A DNA stretch of 12,719 nt. It comes from Lachnospiraceae bacterium UBA7050 (GTDB taxonomy: Bacteria; Bacillota; Clostridia; Lachnospirales; Lachnospiraceae). How positions within the stretch are numbered: the stretch's first letter is position 1; every line of letters begins with the position of its first letter. The position numbers and the translations under genes were made by a program. Shown piece after piece: positions 7,101-12,622 of this stretch. The notes under the pieces are model-generated. The model saw nothing but the letters and a program-made list of their open reading frames with translations. It had not been told where the DNA came from and did no database searches. The stretch is taken from assembly GCA_002493905.1 (NCBI GenBank), contig DLAJ01000043.1, forward strand, positions 1-12,719. Reading direction: 5' to 3'.

Positions 7101-8705
7101 TACAAATTTCGAAAACCGCGAAGTAATCGTTCCGTTCTCCACCCTGACTGCGCCGATTTCAATGATACGGTTGGCAACCGGAGAAAAACCTGTTGTCTCT
7201 AAGTCAAAGACCACATACGCGCCGTCCATGGGGTATTCTTTGGCATTCGTGACGATCTGCTTTAAGTCATCGACCAGATAGCCCTCAACGCCGTAGATCG
7301 GCTTAAATCCCGGTGAAAGCTTATCCAGCGCATGATTGGCCTCCGGAAACGCCTGCACATCGCCGTGATCTGTGACTGCCATGGCGCGCATGCCCCACCG
7401 GTCGGCACATTTTAACAGATCGGTAACGTCGGACACACCGTCCATATCGCTCATCTTTGTGTGGCAGTGCAGTTCAACGCGCTTGCGCACGCTGTAATCC
7501 ATACGCGGCGTCCGCGTATCCGTCGTTTTTTTGATACCATAAATAGAGCCGATCGTCAGCTCTCCGTCGAAACGGTCAAGCTGCGTCACGCCTTTCAGCT
7601 TCACAAATCCGTCCTGTTTGATCTTATCTTTGATCTCGTCATACTGTTCGTTTTTGAAAAACATCTTGACCGTGATCGTATCGGTAAAATCAGTGAGGTC
7701 AAAAATCAAAATCGTTTTCTCATTTTTGATTGGGCGCGGATCGACCCTTGTAAGCATACCGGAGACAACCACTTCCTCCATCTCGCCCTGGATCTCGTTA
7801 AGATGCATCGGCTCGTCATCAAAATCCCGTCCCCAGATCATATCAGGATTATCCGAAGCTTTAGAGCCTTTTCCATAACCGCCTTTTGAATAAGAGCCTT
7901 TTCCAAATTCCCTGCGCCCGCCTGAATATCCACGCGCGGCATCCTGTCCTGCCCCGTTTCCTGCCGTCTCCTTTTCCGCGCGTCCTGCTTTGCCTGTTCC
8001 ACGGCCTGCCTCATCCGTTTCATAGCCGGCATTGCCTGATTCATGCCCTGCTTCGGCAGCGCCCCGGCCTGTTTCGACCGTTCCATAGCCCGCTTCGTCC
8101 GATCCGCCCGCCTGCACGCCGGCTGCACCGCCCGCACGGCTCACAATATCGATCACTTTCCTGCGAAGCTGCTCCTCGTCTTCTTCCCTATGTTTATCTG
8201 CCGCCGCCTCACGATAGGCAATTGCCGCCTCCGCATGCATGGAAAAGCGGTTTTGCAGAATGCGGTCAAGGATCGCTCTCAGCTCATGCTCTTTCCCGCG
8301 CGCGAGCACAGTATCTTCGACTTCCACAACAAGCTCCTGTCCCGAAGGATAGGTAAATCGAGCTTTTTTCATGATGGAAAATAGGACATGGTCGTAAGCA
8401 CGCAATTCTAAAAGCAAGCTGTCATAATATGCTTCCATCAGCTTTTTCAAATCATACTGCGCGGAAAGCACATAACGCTCCAGCAGGCGCACCCTCATAT
8501 CCGCCCGCGGAAATAACTGTTTTTTGATCTCCTGCTCGGCATAAAAAATATCTTCTTTCTGAATCAGGTACTCCGAAAAAAGGTACACGCGCAGCGTATC
8601 TTTATTTCTCGTCGTACTGACACGCTCCACCAGAACCGTTTCAAAACGCGCACTGACTGTCTGATTAAATTTGAGTGAGGGAAACACCTCAAAAAAGCTC
8701 TTCAT
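4134..8705 (-). CDS. polC: DNA polymerase III alpha subunit, PolC type (replicative polymerase with built-in exonuclease)
   Basis: This is the essential leading-strand replicase of Firmicutes. Numbering is from the upstream ATG at 8711. The order is an N-terminal domain (1-190), a Gly-rich linker (195-290), an OB fold (about 308-393), and a PHP domain beginning VELHCHTKMSDMDG (412-425) with VTDHGD (446-451). It is split by a DEDD 3'-5' exonuclease: FDLETTG (502-508), HNADFD (583-588), HHRAVNDA (640-647). PHP resumes near TCDVHF (815-820). The palm carries GSRGSVGSS (962-970), PDIDLNF with Asp1048 and Asp1050, and LKLDILG with Asp1173. A four-Cys zinc site lies at 990-1022. The C-terminal QLSLF (1517-1521) is a sliding-clamp-binding motif. 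All key residues are present. The second ATG (8705) is preferred because GGAGG abuts the first ATG but lies 6 nt before the second, giving 1523 aa. It is longer than the ~1437 aa of Bacillus subtilis, partly through the linker. Confidence 0.98.
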   Translation of the reverse strand: MKSFFEVFPSLKFNQTVSARFETVLVERVSTTRNKDTLRVYLFSEYLIQKEDIFYAEQEIKKQLFPRADMRVRLLERYVLSAQYDLKKLMEAYYDSLLLELRAYDHVLFSIMKKARFTYPSGQELVVEVEDTVLARGKEHELRAILDRILQNRFSMHAEAAIAYREAAADKHREEDEEQLRRKVIDIVSRAGGAAGVQAGGSDEAGYGTVETGRGAAEAGHESGNAGYETDEAGRGTGKAGRAEKETAGNGAGQDAARGYSGGRREFGKGSYSKGGYGKGSKASDNPDMIWGRDFDDEPMHLNEIQGEMEEVVVSGMLTRVDPRPIKNEKTILIFDLTDFTDTITVKMFFKNEQYDEIKDKIKQDGFVKLKGVTQLDRFDGELTIGSIYGIKKTTDTRTPRMDYSVRKRVELHCHTKMSDMDGVSDVTDLLKCADRWGMRAMAVTDHGDVQAFPEANHALDKLSPGFKPIYGVEGYLVDDLKQIVTNAKEYPMDGAYVVFDLETTGFSPVANRIIEIGAVRVENGTITSRFSKFVNPDVPIPYEIEKLTNIHDSMVVNEPMIEEILPEFVSFCEGAVLVAHNADFDMSFLKENCRRQGFATDYTYLDTVGLSRALLPDLNKFTLDTICKKLNISLEGHHRAVNDAEATAQMFLKLLDMCKEQDIDDLSKVNALGASNTDAVRKMHAYHVIVLAKNDTGRINLYKLISESHLTYFSRRPKMPKSLIMKYREGLIIGSACEAGELFRALVEEKSEEDISRIVRFYDYLEVQPIGNNRFMIRDEKLSHINSDEDLIALNKKVIALGEQYRKPVVATCDVHFLNPEDEIYRRILMAGQGFPDADEQAPLYLRTTEEMLAEFSYLPPEKAEEIVITNTNLIADMCEFISPVRPDKCPPVIENSDQILTDICYNRAHELYGENLPEIVEKRLKRELNSIISNGFAVMYIIAQKLVWKSVEDGYLVGSRGSVGSSFVAFMAGITEVNSLAPHYRCANCFYTDFDSEEVAAFSGRSGCDMPDKICPNCGKPLVKDGFDIPFETFLGFKGNKEPDIDLNFSGEYQSKAHKYTEVIFGYGQTYRAGTIGAVADKTAYGYVRKYFEERGVKKRASEINRLSIGCTGVRRTTGQHPGGIVVLPVGEEINSFTPVQHPANDMTTPIVTTHFDYHSIDHNLLKLDILGHDDPTMIRMLQDLTGVDPTKIPLDDKQVMSLFSSTKALGITPDEISGCELGSLGIPEFGTDFVIQMLKDTKPQSFSDLVRISGLSHGTDVWLGNAQTLIEEGKATISTAICTRDDIMIYLIQKGIESEQAFTIMEKVRKGKGLTDEMEQVMREHDVPEWYIWSCKKIKYMFPKAHAAAYVMMAWRIAYCKVNYPLAYYAAYFSIRAKAFSYALMCRGKAHLESIMSDYKKRMDTLANKEQDAYGDMKIVQEMYARGFEFEPIDIFKAQSRLFTVTDDGKIMPSLTSIDGISEAIADAIVEAAKDGPFLSRDDFYDRTKTPKKCVDEMAEMGLLGDIPLSNQLSLFDFVS
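7974..8099 (-). repeat. Six-copy 21-bp tandem repeat inside polC
   Basis: Residues 205-246 of PolC are six in-frame heptads with consensus xEAG(Y/R)(G/E)T: DEAGYGT, VETGRGA, AEAGHES, GNAGYET, DEAGRGT, GKAGRAE. At the DNA level this is a degenerate 6 x 21 bp minisatellite in the linker between the N-terminal domain and the OB fold. A basic Gly-Lys-Tyr-Ser stretch (269-284) follows. Confidence 0.85.
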
Positions 8706-8711
8706 TTTCAT

Positions 8712-8716
8712 CCTCC
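8712..8716 (-). promoter_or_regulatory. polC ribosome binding site
   Basis: GGAGG on the minus strand touches the first possible ATG (8711) with no spacing and lies 6 nt before the second (8705), so the second is the likely start. It begins only 4 nt from the base of the hairpin at 8721-8748, so that structure could affect initiation. Confidence 0.7.
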
Positions 8717-8720
8717 ATGC

Positions 8721-8748
8721 CGAGAATGCCCCTTTAGGGGCATTCTCG
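8721..8748 (-). repeat. Perfect 12-bp inverted repeat upstream of polC
   Basis: CGAGAATGCCCC and GGGGCATTCTCG enclose a 4-nt loop in the ispG-polC gap. The stem is very stable, but neither strand has a T-tract after it, so it is not a standard terminator. It sits 4 nt upstream of the polC GGAGG. Confidence 0.85.
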
Positions 8749-8749
8749 T

Positions 8750-8814
8750 GTGTGAGATTTTGTACTTCTTAGCGAAATGCCCATTGGCATGAGCTTTAGA
8801 AGTACTTCTCACAC
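8750..8814 (-). repeat. Nested inverted repeat spanning the ispG stop codon
   Basis: Three or four stems are nested: GTGTGAG (8750-8756) with CTCACAC (8808-8814), GTACTTCT (8762-8769) with AGAAGTAC (8798-8805), AGC with GCT, and ATGCC (8777-8781) with GGCAT (8786-8790). The ispG stop TGA (8809-8811) lies in the outer arm. No T-tract follows on the minus strand. The apex shares an AATGCCC core with the neighbouring 12-bp hairpin. Confidence 0.7.
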
Positions 8815-9870
8815 TTCGTTCCAGTGAAGCAGCTCGTCCCTTAAAACCGAAAGAAGCTGTTCCTCCGGCACTTTCCTTACAATCTCTCCCCTTTTGATCA
8901 GAAGCCCTTCTCCGTCTCCGCCCGCAATACCGATGTCGGCTTCTTTCGCCTCTCCCGGACCGTTGACGGCGCAGCCCATGACCGCGACTTTTAAGTTTAA
9001 GGGAATATCCTGCACCATCTGTTCGACCTGATTTGCAAGCCCGATCAGATCGATCTTTGTTCTGCCGCAGGTCGGACAGGATACCACCTCTATCCCGCCC
9101 GTGCGAAGACCCATATTCCTCAGAATCAGTTTTGCGCTCTTTACTTCCTCCACAGGATCACCCGTTAAAGAAACACGGATCGTATCGCCAATACCTTCAT
9201 AAAGAATCACGCCTAATCCCAGTGCGGATTTGATATTGCCGCTTGTCAGCGTTCCGGCTTCCGTAATGCCTACATGCAGCGGATAATTGATTTTCTCTGC
9301 AATCAGTTCATGCGCTTTAATAGAAAAAAGCACGTCCGACGATTTTATGCTGACAACCAGTCTGTCATAACCAAGTTCCTCGATCAGATGCACCTGTTTA
9401 AGCGCGCTCTCGACAATACCTTCCGGTGTAACACCCCCGTACTTTGCGACGATCTCTTTTTCCAGACTGCCGCCGTTGACTCCGACGCGGATCGGAATCC
9501 CCCGCTCCTTTGCCGCATCCACGACCGCCTTTACTTTTTCCTTAGAACCGATATTTCCCGGGTTGATGCGGATCTTGTCCGCTCCGTTCTCGATTGCTGC
9601 AACCGCCATTTTATAGTCAAAATGAATATCCGCCACCAGCGGAATAGGAATCTGCTTTTTAATCTCAGAAATTGCCTTTGCCGCTTCCATATTCGGAACC
9701 GTACAGCGGACAATATCACAGCCTGCCGCCGCAAGACGTTCTATCTGCCGCACGGTTGCCGGAACATCCTCCGTCCGCGTATTTGTCATGGATTGGATTA
9801 AAACCGGATTACCGCCGCCGATCACACGTTCCCCGATCTGAATTACTTTGGTCCGTTCTCTTTTTGTCAT
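8809..9870 (-). CDS. ispG: 4-hydroxy-3-methylbut-2-en-1-yl diphosphate synthase (MEP pathway)
   Basis: IspG (GcpE) converts 2-C-methyl-D-erythritol 2,4-cyclodiphosphate to HMBPP, the penultimate step of the MEP isoprenoid pathway, using a [4Fe-4S] cluster and a flavodoxin or ferredoxin donor. The 353-aa length matches the two-domain bacterial form. The N-terminal TIM-barrel part has GGNPVLIQSMTNT (19-31), RCTVPN (55-60), DIHFDY (81-86) and RINPGNIG (101-108). The C-terminal cluster domain has CPTCGRT with Cys265 and Cys268, then VMGCAVNGPGE with Cys300 and Glu307, giving the three Cys plus Glu ligand set. AGGAG about 6 nt before the ATG fixes the start. It precedes polC in the same direction with a 103-nt gap holding two inverted repeats. 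The dxr and rseP genes that often precede it in Firmicutes are absent here; AT-rich accessory DNA lies upstream instead. Confidence 0.97.
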   Translation of the reverse strand: MTKRERTKVIQIGERVIGGGNPVLIQSMTNTRTEDVPATVRQIERLAAAGCDIVRCTVPNMEAAKAISEIKKQIPIPLVADIHFDYKMAVAAIENGADKIRINPGNIGSKEKVKAVVDAAKERGIPIRVGVNGGSLEKEIVAKYGGVTPEGIVESALKQVHLIEELGYDRLVVSIKSSDVLFSIKAHELIAEKINYPLHVGITEAGTLTSGNIKSALGLGVILYEGIGDTIRVSLTGDPVEEVKSAKLILRNMGLRTGGIEVVSCPTCGRTKIDLIGLANQVEQMVQDIPLNLKVAVMGCAVNGPGEAKEADIGIAGGDGEGLLIKRGEIVRKVPEEQLLSVLRDELLHWNEV

Positions 9871-9888
9871 AATACGTCTCCTGTTTCC

Positions 9889-10245
9889 TTATACAAAACA
9901 TTTTATTGATTCACTGCACGGTTGTCTCTGCCGTATTTTGAGCACCATGCCAGTTATCAGATATTCATGCCCGGGAAGCACCCCGGCATTCGGAAATGTA
10001 TGCCATGAAATACTGGCTATCCCTTCCCAATCTATCACTTCTATCGTATCAAAACACCCTAATCCGCATTGATAATCGTCAATCGTTATCAAAATCTGTG
10101 CATATGCGTATGGTACCTCCGCCCCCTTTGCGCTCAGATAATCAAACAGACCATCAAGCGAACAGTCCGCCTTTTTTGCAGAACTGTTTTTTGACAGTGC
10201 ACCATTGCCGTAAGACATAAAAAGGTAATCGCTATTCTGATGCAT
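9889..10245 (-). CDS. Hypothetical protein, possibly a gene remnant (up to 118 aa)
   Basis: I do not recognise this protein. The frame opens immediately after an in-frame TAA and has no ribosome binding site at its first ATG or at a second ATG (codon 10). It may therefore be the 3' part of a gene whose start was lost. The middle, from about residue 43 (EVPYAYAQILITIDDY) through CFDTIEVIDWEGIASISWHTF, alternates hydrophobic and polar residues like a beta-rich domain, which looks like genuine protein sequence. The end is basic (KIRQRQ). The stop lies 18 nt before the ispG ATG and next to its ribosome binding site, so any transcript would run into ispG. Its GC content is closer to the core than to the AT-rich island upstream. 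It may be real but silent, or a remnant. Confidence 0.4.
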   Translation of the reverse strand: MHQNSDYLFMSYGNGALSKNSSAKKADCSLDGLFDYLSAKGAEVPYAYAQILITIDDYQCGLGCFDTIEVIDWEGIASISWHTFPNAGVLPGHEYLITGMVLKIRQRQPCSESIKCFV

Positions 10246-10322
10246 TTAGGTCGGAACTGCCAATACATTCGTATTCTTTTCCCCCAATCGAACTCTTTTT
10301 CCAGTTCGTTGCAAGTCTTGTT

Positions 10323-10439
10323 TTACATTGCTTTTTCTTGTAATATCGCATCAATTTGATACGCTTTTATTTCTCGTCTATATAGTTTCAAATCTGGTGT
10401 ACCCAAATTGTACTCAACATCAAAATACCTACACTTACG
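10323..10439 (-). pseudogene. Short coding remnant, C-terminal end of an unknown protein
   Basis: A 38-codon stretch between stops reads like a protein C-terminus: YFDVEYNLGTPDLKLY followed by a basic-amphipathic tail ending AILQEKAM and TAA. There is no start or ribosome binding site. It follows another fragment ending at 10435 in a different frame, fitting piecewise decay or deletion. I cannot assign a family. Confidence 0.35.
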
Positions 10440-11065
10440 TCATTTGAATCGGAAAAGTTTCTGCCTTCCCAAATATCTTTTCAATATTATGCCTAACCTC
10501 CTCCAAATCATCAATATACAGAATGCAGTAAATATTTTAACATTCCTTCATAAGAAATTTCATCAATGTCAAATATACTTTCTATAATAAATTTGTATGA
10601 TTTATCTCTTGATGTTTTATATTTTTCAAATATATCGACTAATAATTCATCCAACGTATTGCCATTTAATGATTGCAACAATTCTATCAGTTTCTTTAAA
10701 TCGGAAAAGCTCATATTTCTGTACTCATCTGTCGGCAATATCTTCCTTAATGCCTGTTTCTCTTCCCGCACTTCTGTATATAATTTCATCATCCTATACA
10801 ACAAAGACTGAACTTCTCCCAAACGAATAATATCATGGCTTAATAATTCCGTATTCAATTGCTTATATCCTATCCCTTGATATACCCCTGCATTCTTAAA
10901 AGCCCTATATACATTTGAGAAGCCACTGTAATCTGCCACCATTTGGTTCGTTGCAAATAAGCAATGCAAAGGATTTTTTATATCAATATTCCATTGTTCT
11001 ACACACAAATCAATAAATTCCCTTACTGCATCCTGCATTGAAATCATTAATGCTAAATTTTCCAT
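10435..11065 (-). pseudogene. Unknown AT-rich gene fragment with a frameshifted C-terminus
   Basis: The main frame (10511-11065, 184 aa) encodes a hydrophilic helical protein that I do not recognise. The first nine codons are the ATPase remnant's sequence read in another frame, and no ribosome binding site precedes the ATG. Natural-looking sequence begins near codon 10 (MQDAVREFIDLCVEQW), so the true 5' end was probably lost at a deletion junction near 11030-11045. The frame ends LLHSVY then TGA. The -1 frame carries on sensibly (YIDDLEEVRHNIEKIFGKAE) to a TAA at 10435, so a frameshift probably removed about 26 residues. The neighbouring ATPase suggests it may have been part of a partner such as a helicase, but I see no helicase motif, so this is speculation. 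Confidence 0.5.
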
Positions 11066-11320
11066 GATTTATCAAAGTATCCATTGCTGTAATTATCGTT
11101 GTTTTGCCCGCATTGTTTTTTCCAATAATTAACGTTGTGTCAGAGGCAACATCAATTTCTGCTATTTCTTCATTAGGGATGTCATTTTCAACTAAATCTT
11201 TATCATTCTGGTTCTCTATTTTTTATCTACTTTAATAAGCTTGGAACTAATAAATTCAATCTCATTTTGTTCCGTCGAAAATTTTCTATAATTAGTAAGT
11301 TTCAGACTCTTTAAATACAT
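11010..11320 (-). pseudogene. Truncated, frameshifted P-loop ATPase (OLD-like N-terminal fragment)
   Basis: A good start is kept: GGAG 7 nt before the ATG at 11320, then MYLKSLKLTNYRKF, the usual first strand of SMC/RecF/OLD-type ATPases. After 34 codons a run of six A leads to TAG (11216-11218). Reading the -1 frame restores sense up to LIIGKNNAGKTTIITAMDTL, whose GKNNAGKT is a canonical Walker A motif, followed by NHGKFSINDFN. The frame then degrades at a junction near 11030-11045 and stops at 11010. Walker B, signature and any TOPRIM nuclease parts are missing. The layout resembles OLD-family ATP-dependent nucleases, including Gabija GajA relatives, but only the N-terminus survives, so subfamily is unproven. 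It lies 48 nt after the DUF1016 gene in the same direction, so the two were probably co-transcribed. Confidence 0.75.
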
Positions 11321-11368
11321 ATAGCATCTCCTTTATTTATCTTAAATGTATTGAGCAAAATAACAACA

Positions 11369-12385
11369 CTAATTATCCTTCAATTCCTCTCCATACATTA
11401 ATTGATTACGCTCTAACTCGTTCTTCAGTTCTTCTACCGTAGGCAACACAGTCATATACTTAGATGCAAAAATCTGCTCACTTTCATGCAATACAGAATA
11501 TTTTACCATCGTTTCGTCTTTATCTGTGCAGAAAATAATCCCTAACGTCGGATTATCATCTTTCTGCCTTTTCAGGTCATCAAACATACGAATGTACATA
11601 TCCATCTGTCCTATATCCTGATGTGTCAGTTTATGAGTTTTCAAGTCTATGAGCACAAAACACTTCAAAATATAATTGTAAAATACCAAGTCTATATAAA
11701 AATCTGCCGTTTCCGTACAAATATGCATCTGCCTGTCCACAAAGCAAAAACCTTTACCCATTTCCAATAAAAATTTCTGTAAATGACTGATAATAGCATT
11801 TTCTACATTCTTTTCAACAACTCTGTCATTGTCTTTAATTCCCATAAACTCCAAAACATAAGGATCTTTCACAAATTGTGAAGCTTGCTCCGTTTTATCT
11901 GGAAACTGAGTCGAAAGAATACGCTTATAATAACCTGATTTTATATTGCGCTCTAATTCTCTAACCGACCAACACTCTGTTGCGGTTTCTTGCAAATAAA
12001 AATCACGTTCTTCGGCATTTTCCAAACGCATAATAGTTCTAAGATGCGACCAATGTACTCTCCCAATCATTGAATAACCAAAAGAATCCTGCGGGAATGT
12101 CACATACAACTGTCTGCAATTTTTTATATTTGCGATAGAAAATCCTGTACCATATTGGTCTGACAGTTCCTGCGCTAATCTTTTAATAATATATGATCCA
12201 TACTTAGCTTTTGCCGATCCCTTTAACTCCTGCTCAACAATCCGCTTGCCGACATTCCAATAAGCATAAGTCATAATATCATTTGCTACCATATAGGCAT
12301 TACTTCTAGCATTTTCTAAAATATCCCGCACATCTTTATAAAATTGACGTTCTTCTTCTCCATCAATTAATTCAAATTTTGTCAT
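11369..12385 (-). CDS. YhcG/DUF1016-type PD-(D/E)xK nuclease domain protein
   Basis: The protein has 338 aa from the ATG at 12385, chosen because AAAGGG lies about 5 nt upstream. An in-frame ATG at 12424 falls within a palindrome and lacks such a site. The N-terminal half has the DUF1016 pattern: helices with YWNVGKRIVEQE (42-53), LAQELSDQYGTGFS (70-83), and VHWSHLRTIMRL (110-121). The C-terminal half is the nuclease fold: ENAIISHL (195-202), DFYIDLVFYN with Asp232, VLIDLK with Asp247 and Lys249, and the QMDMYI helix (260-265). The catalytic acid before x-Lys is Asp where many members have Glu. The family occurs on mobile elements and near restriction and other defence genes; its precise role is not settled. 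A truncated ATPase gene follows 48 nt downstream. The AT-rich composition differs from ispG-polC, suggesting transfer. Confidence 0.85.
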   Translation of the reverse strand: MTKFELIDGEEERQFYKDVRDILENARSNAYMVANDIMTYAYWNVGKRIVEQELKGSAKAKYGSYIIKRLAQELSDQYGTGFSIANIKNCRQLYVTFPQDSFGYSMIGRVHWSHLRTIMRLENAEERDFYLQETATECWSVRELERNIKSGYYKRILSTQFPDKTEQASQFVKDPYVLEFMGIKDNDRVVEKNVENAIISHLQKFLLEMGKGFCFVDRQMHICTETADFYIDLVFYNYILKCFVLIDLKTHKLTHQDIGQMDMYIRMFDDLKRQKDDNPTLGIIFCTDKDETMVKYSVLHESEQIFASKYMTVLPTVEELKNELERNQLMYGEELKDN

Positions 12386-12398
12386 TATGTCCCTTTCT

Positions 12399-12427
12399 GA
12401 ATTGGCTACACAGTGTGTAGCCAATTC
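12399..12427. repeat. Perfect 13-bp inverted repeat upstream of the DUF1016 gene
   Basis: GAATTGGCTACAC and GTGTAGCCAATTC flank a 3-nt centre, 13 nt before the DUF1016 ATG and just upstream of its ribosome binding site. It could be an operator, a 5'-UTR hairpin, or, since AAAATTTTATTTTTTT follows on the plus strand, a terminator for plus-strand transcription. Confidence 0.85.
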
Positions 12428-12622
12428 AAAATTTTATTTTTTTCTATAAAATTTATGGTGAATTTAGATTATCTCTTTAGAAGTTCTTATATGTCGGTAT
12501 AGCCTGTATTTCTGGGCTTTCCCGGCATTTTAGATATGGGGAGAAGTTCACATATACTCTCACAATTCTTTAGATTTTCCCTCTGGGCGGTAGTAAAAAA
12601 GTAGTAAATTCTGCCAGTGGCT
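12428..12622. other. Probable end of an integrated element (recombinase-side terminus)
   Basis: This non-coding stretch follows the recombinase stop codon. In Tn916-like and many prophage layouts the integrase 3' end lies within a few hundred bases of the element end, so the attachment site probably falls here. It holds two direct repeat pairs, AGAAGTTCNNATAT (12479 and 12542) and GTAGTAAA (12590 and 12601), of the sort seen as recombinase arm sites. The exact junction cannot be set without the other end. Confidence 0.5.
12590..12608. repeat. GTAGTAAA direct repeat, 11-bp period
   Basis: Two GTAGTAAA copies (12590-12597 and 12601-12608) lie one helical turn apart, 15 bp downstream of the recombinase stop. 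This suits a protein binding site or an attachment core. Confidence 0.5.

Noticed and set aside
9274..9801. 175-codon plus-strand frame opposite ispG
   Set aside because: It lies fully antisense to an intact conserved enzyme gene and shows no recognisable motif.
11010..12385. Calling the nuclease/ATPase pair an active defence system such as Gabija
   Set aside because: The ATPase has a frameshift and lacks everything after Walker A, no GajB-type helicase motifs are visible, and the nuclease is a DUF1016 protein.
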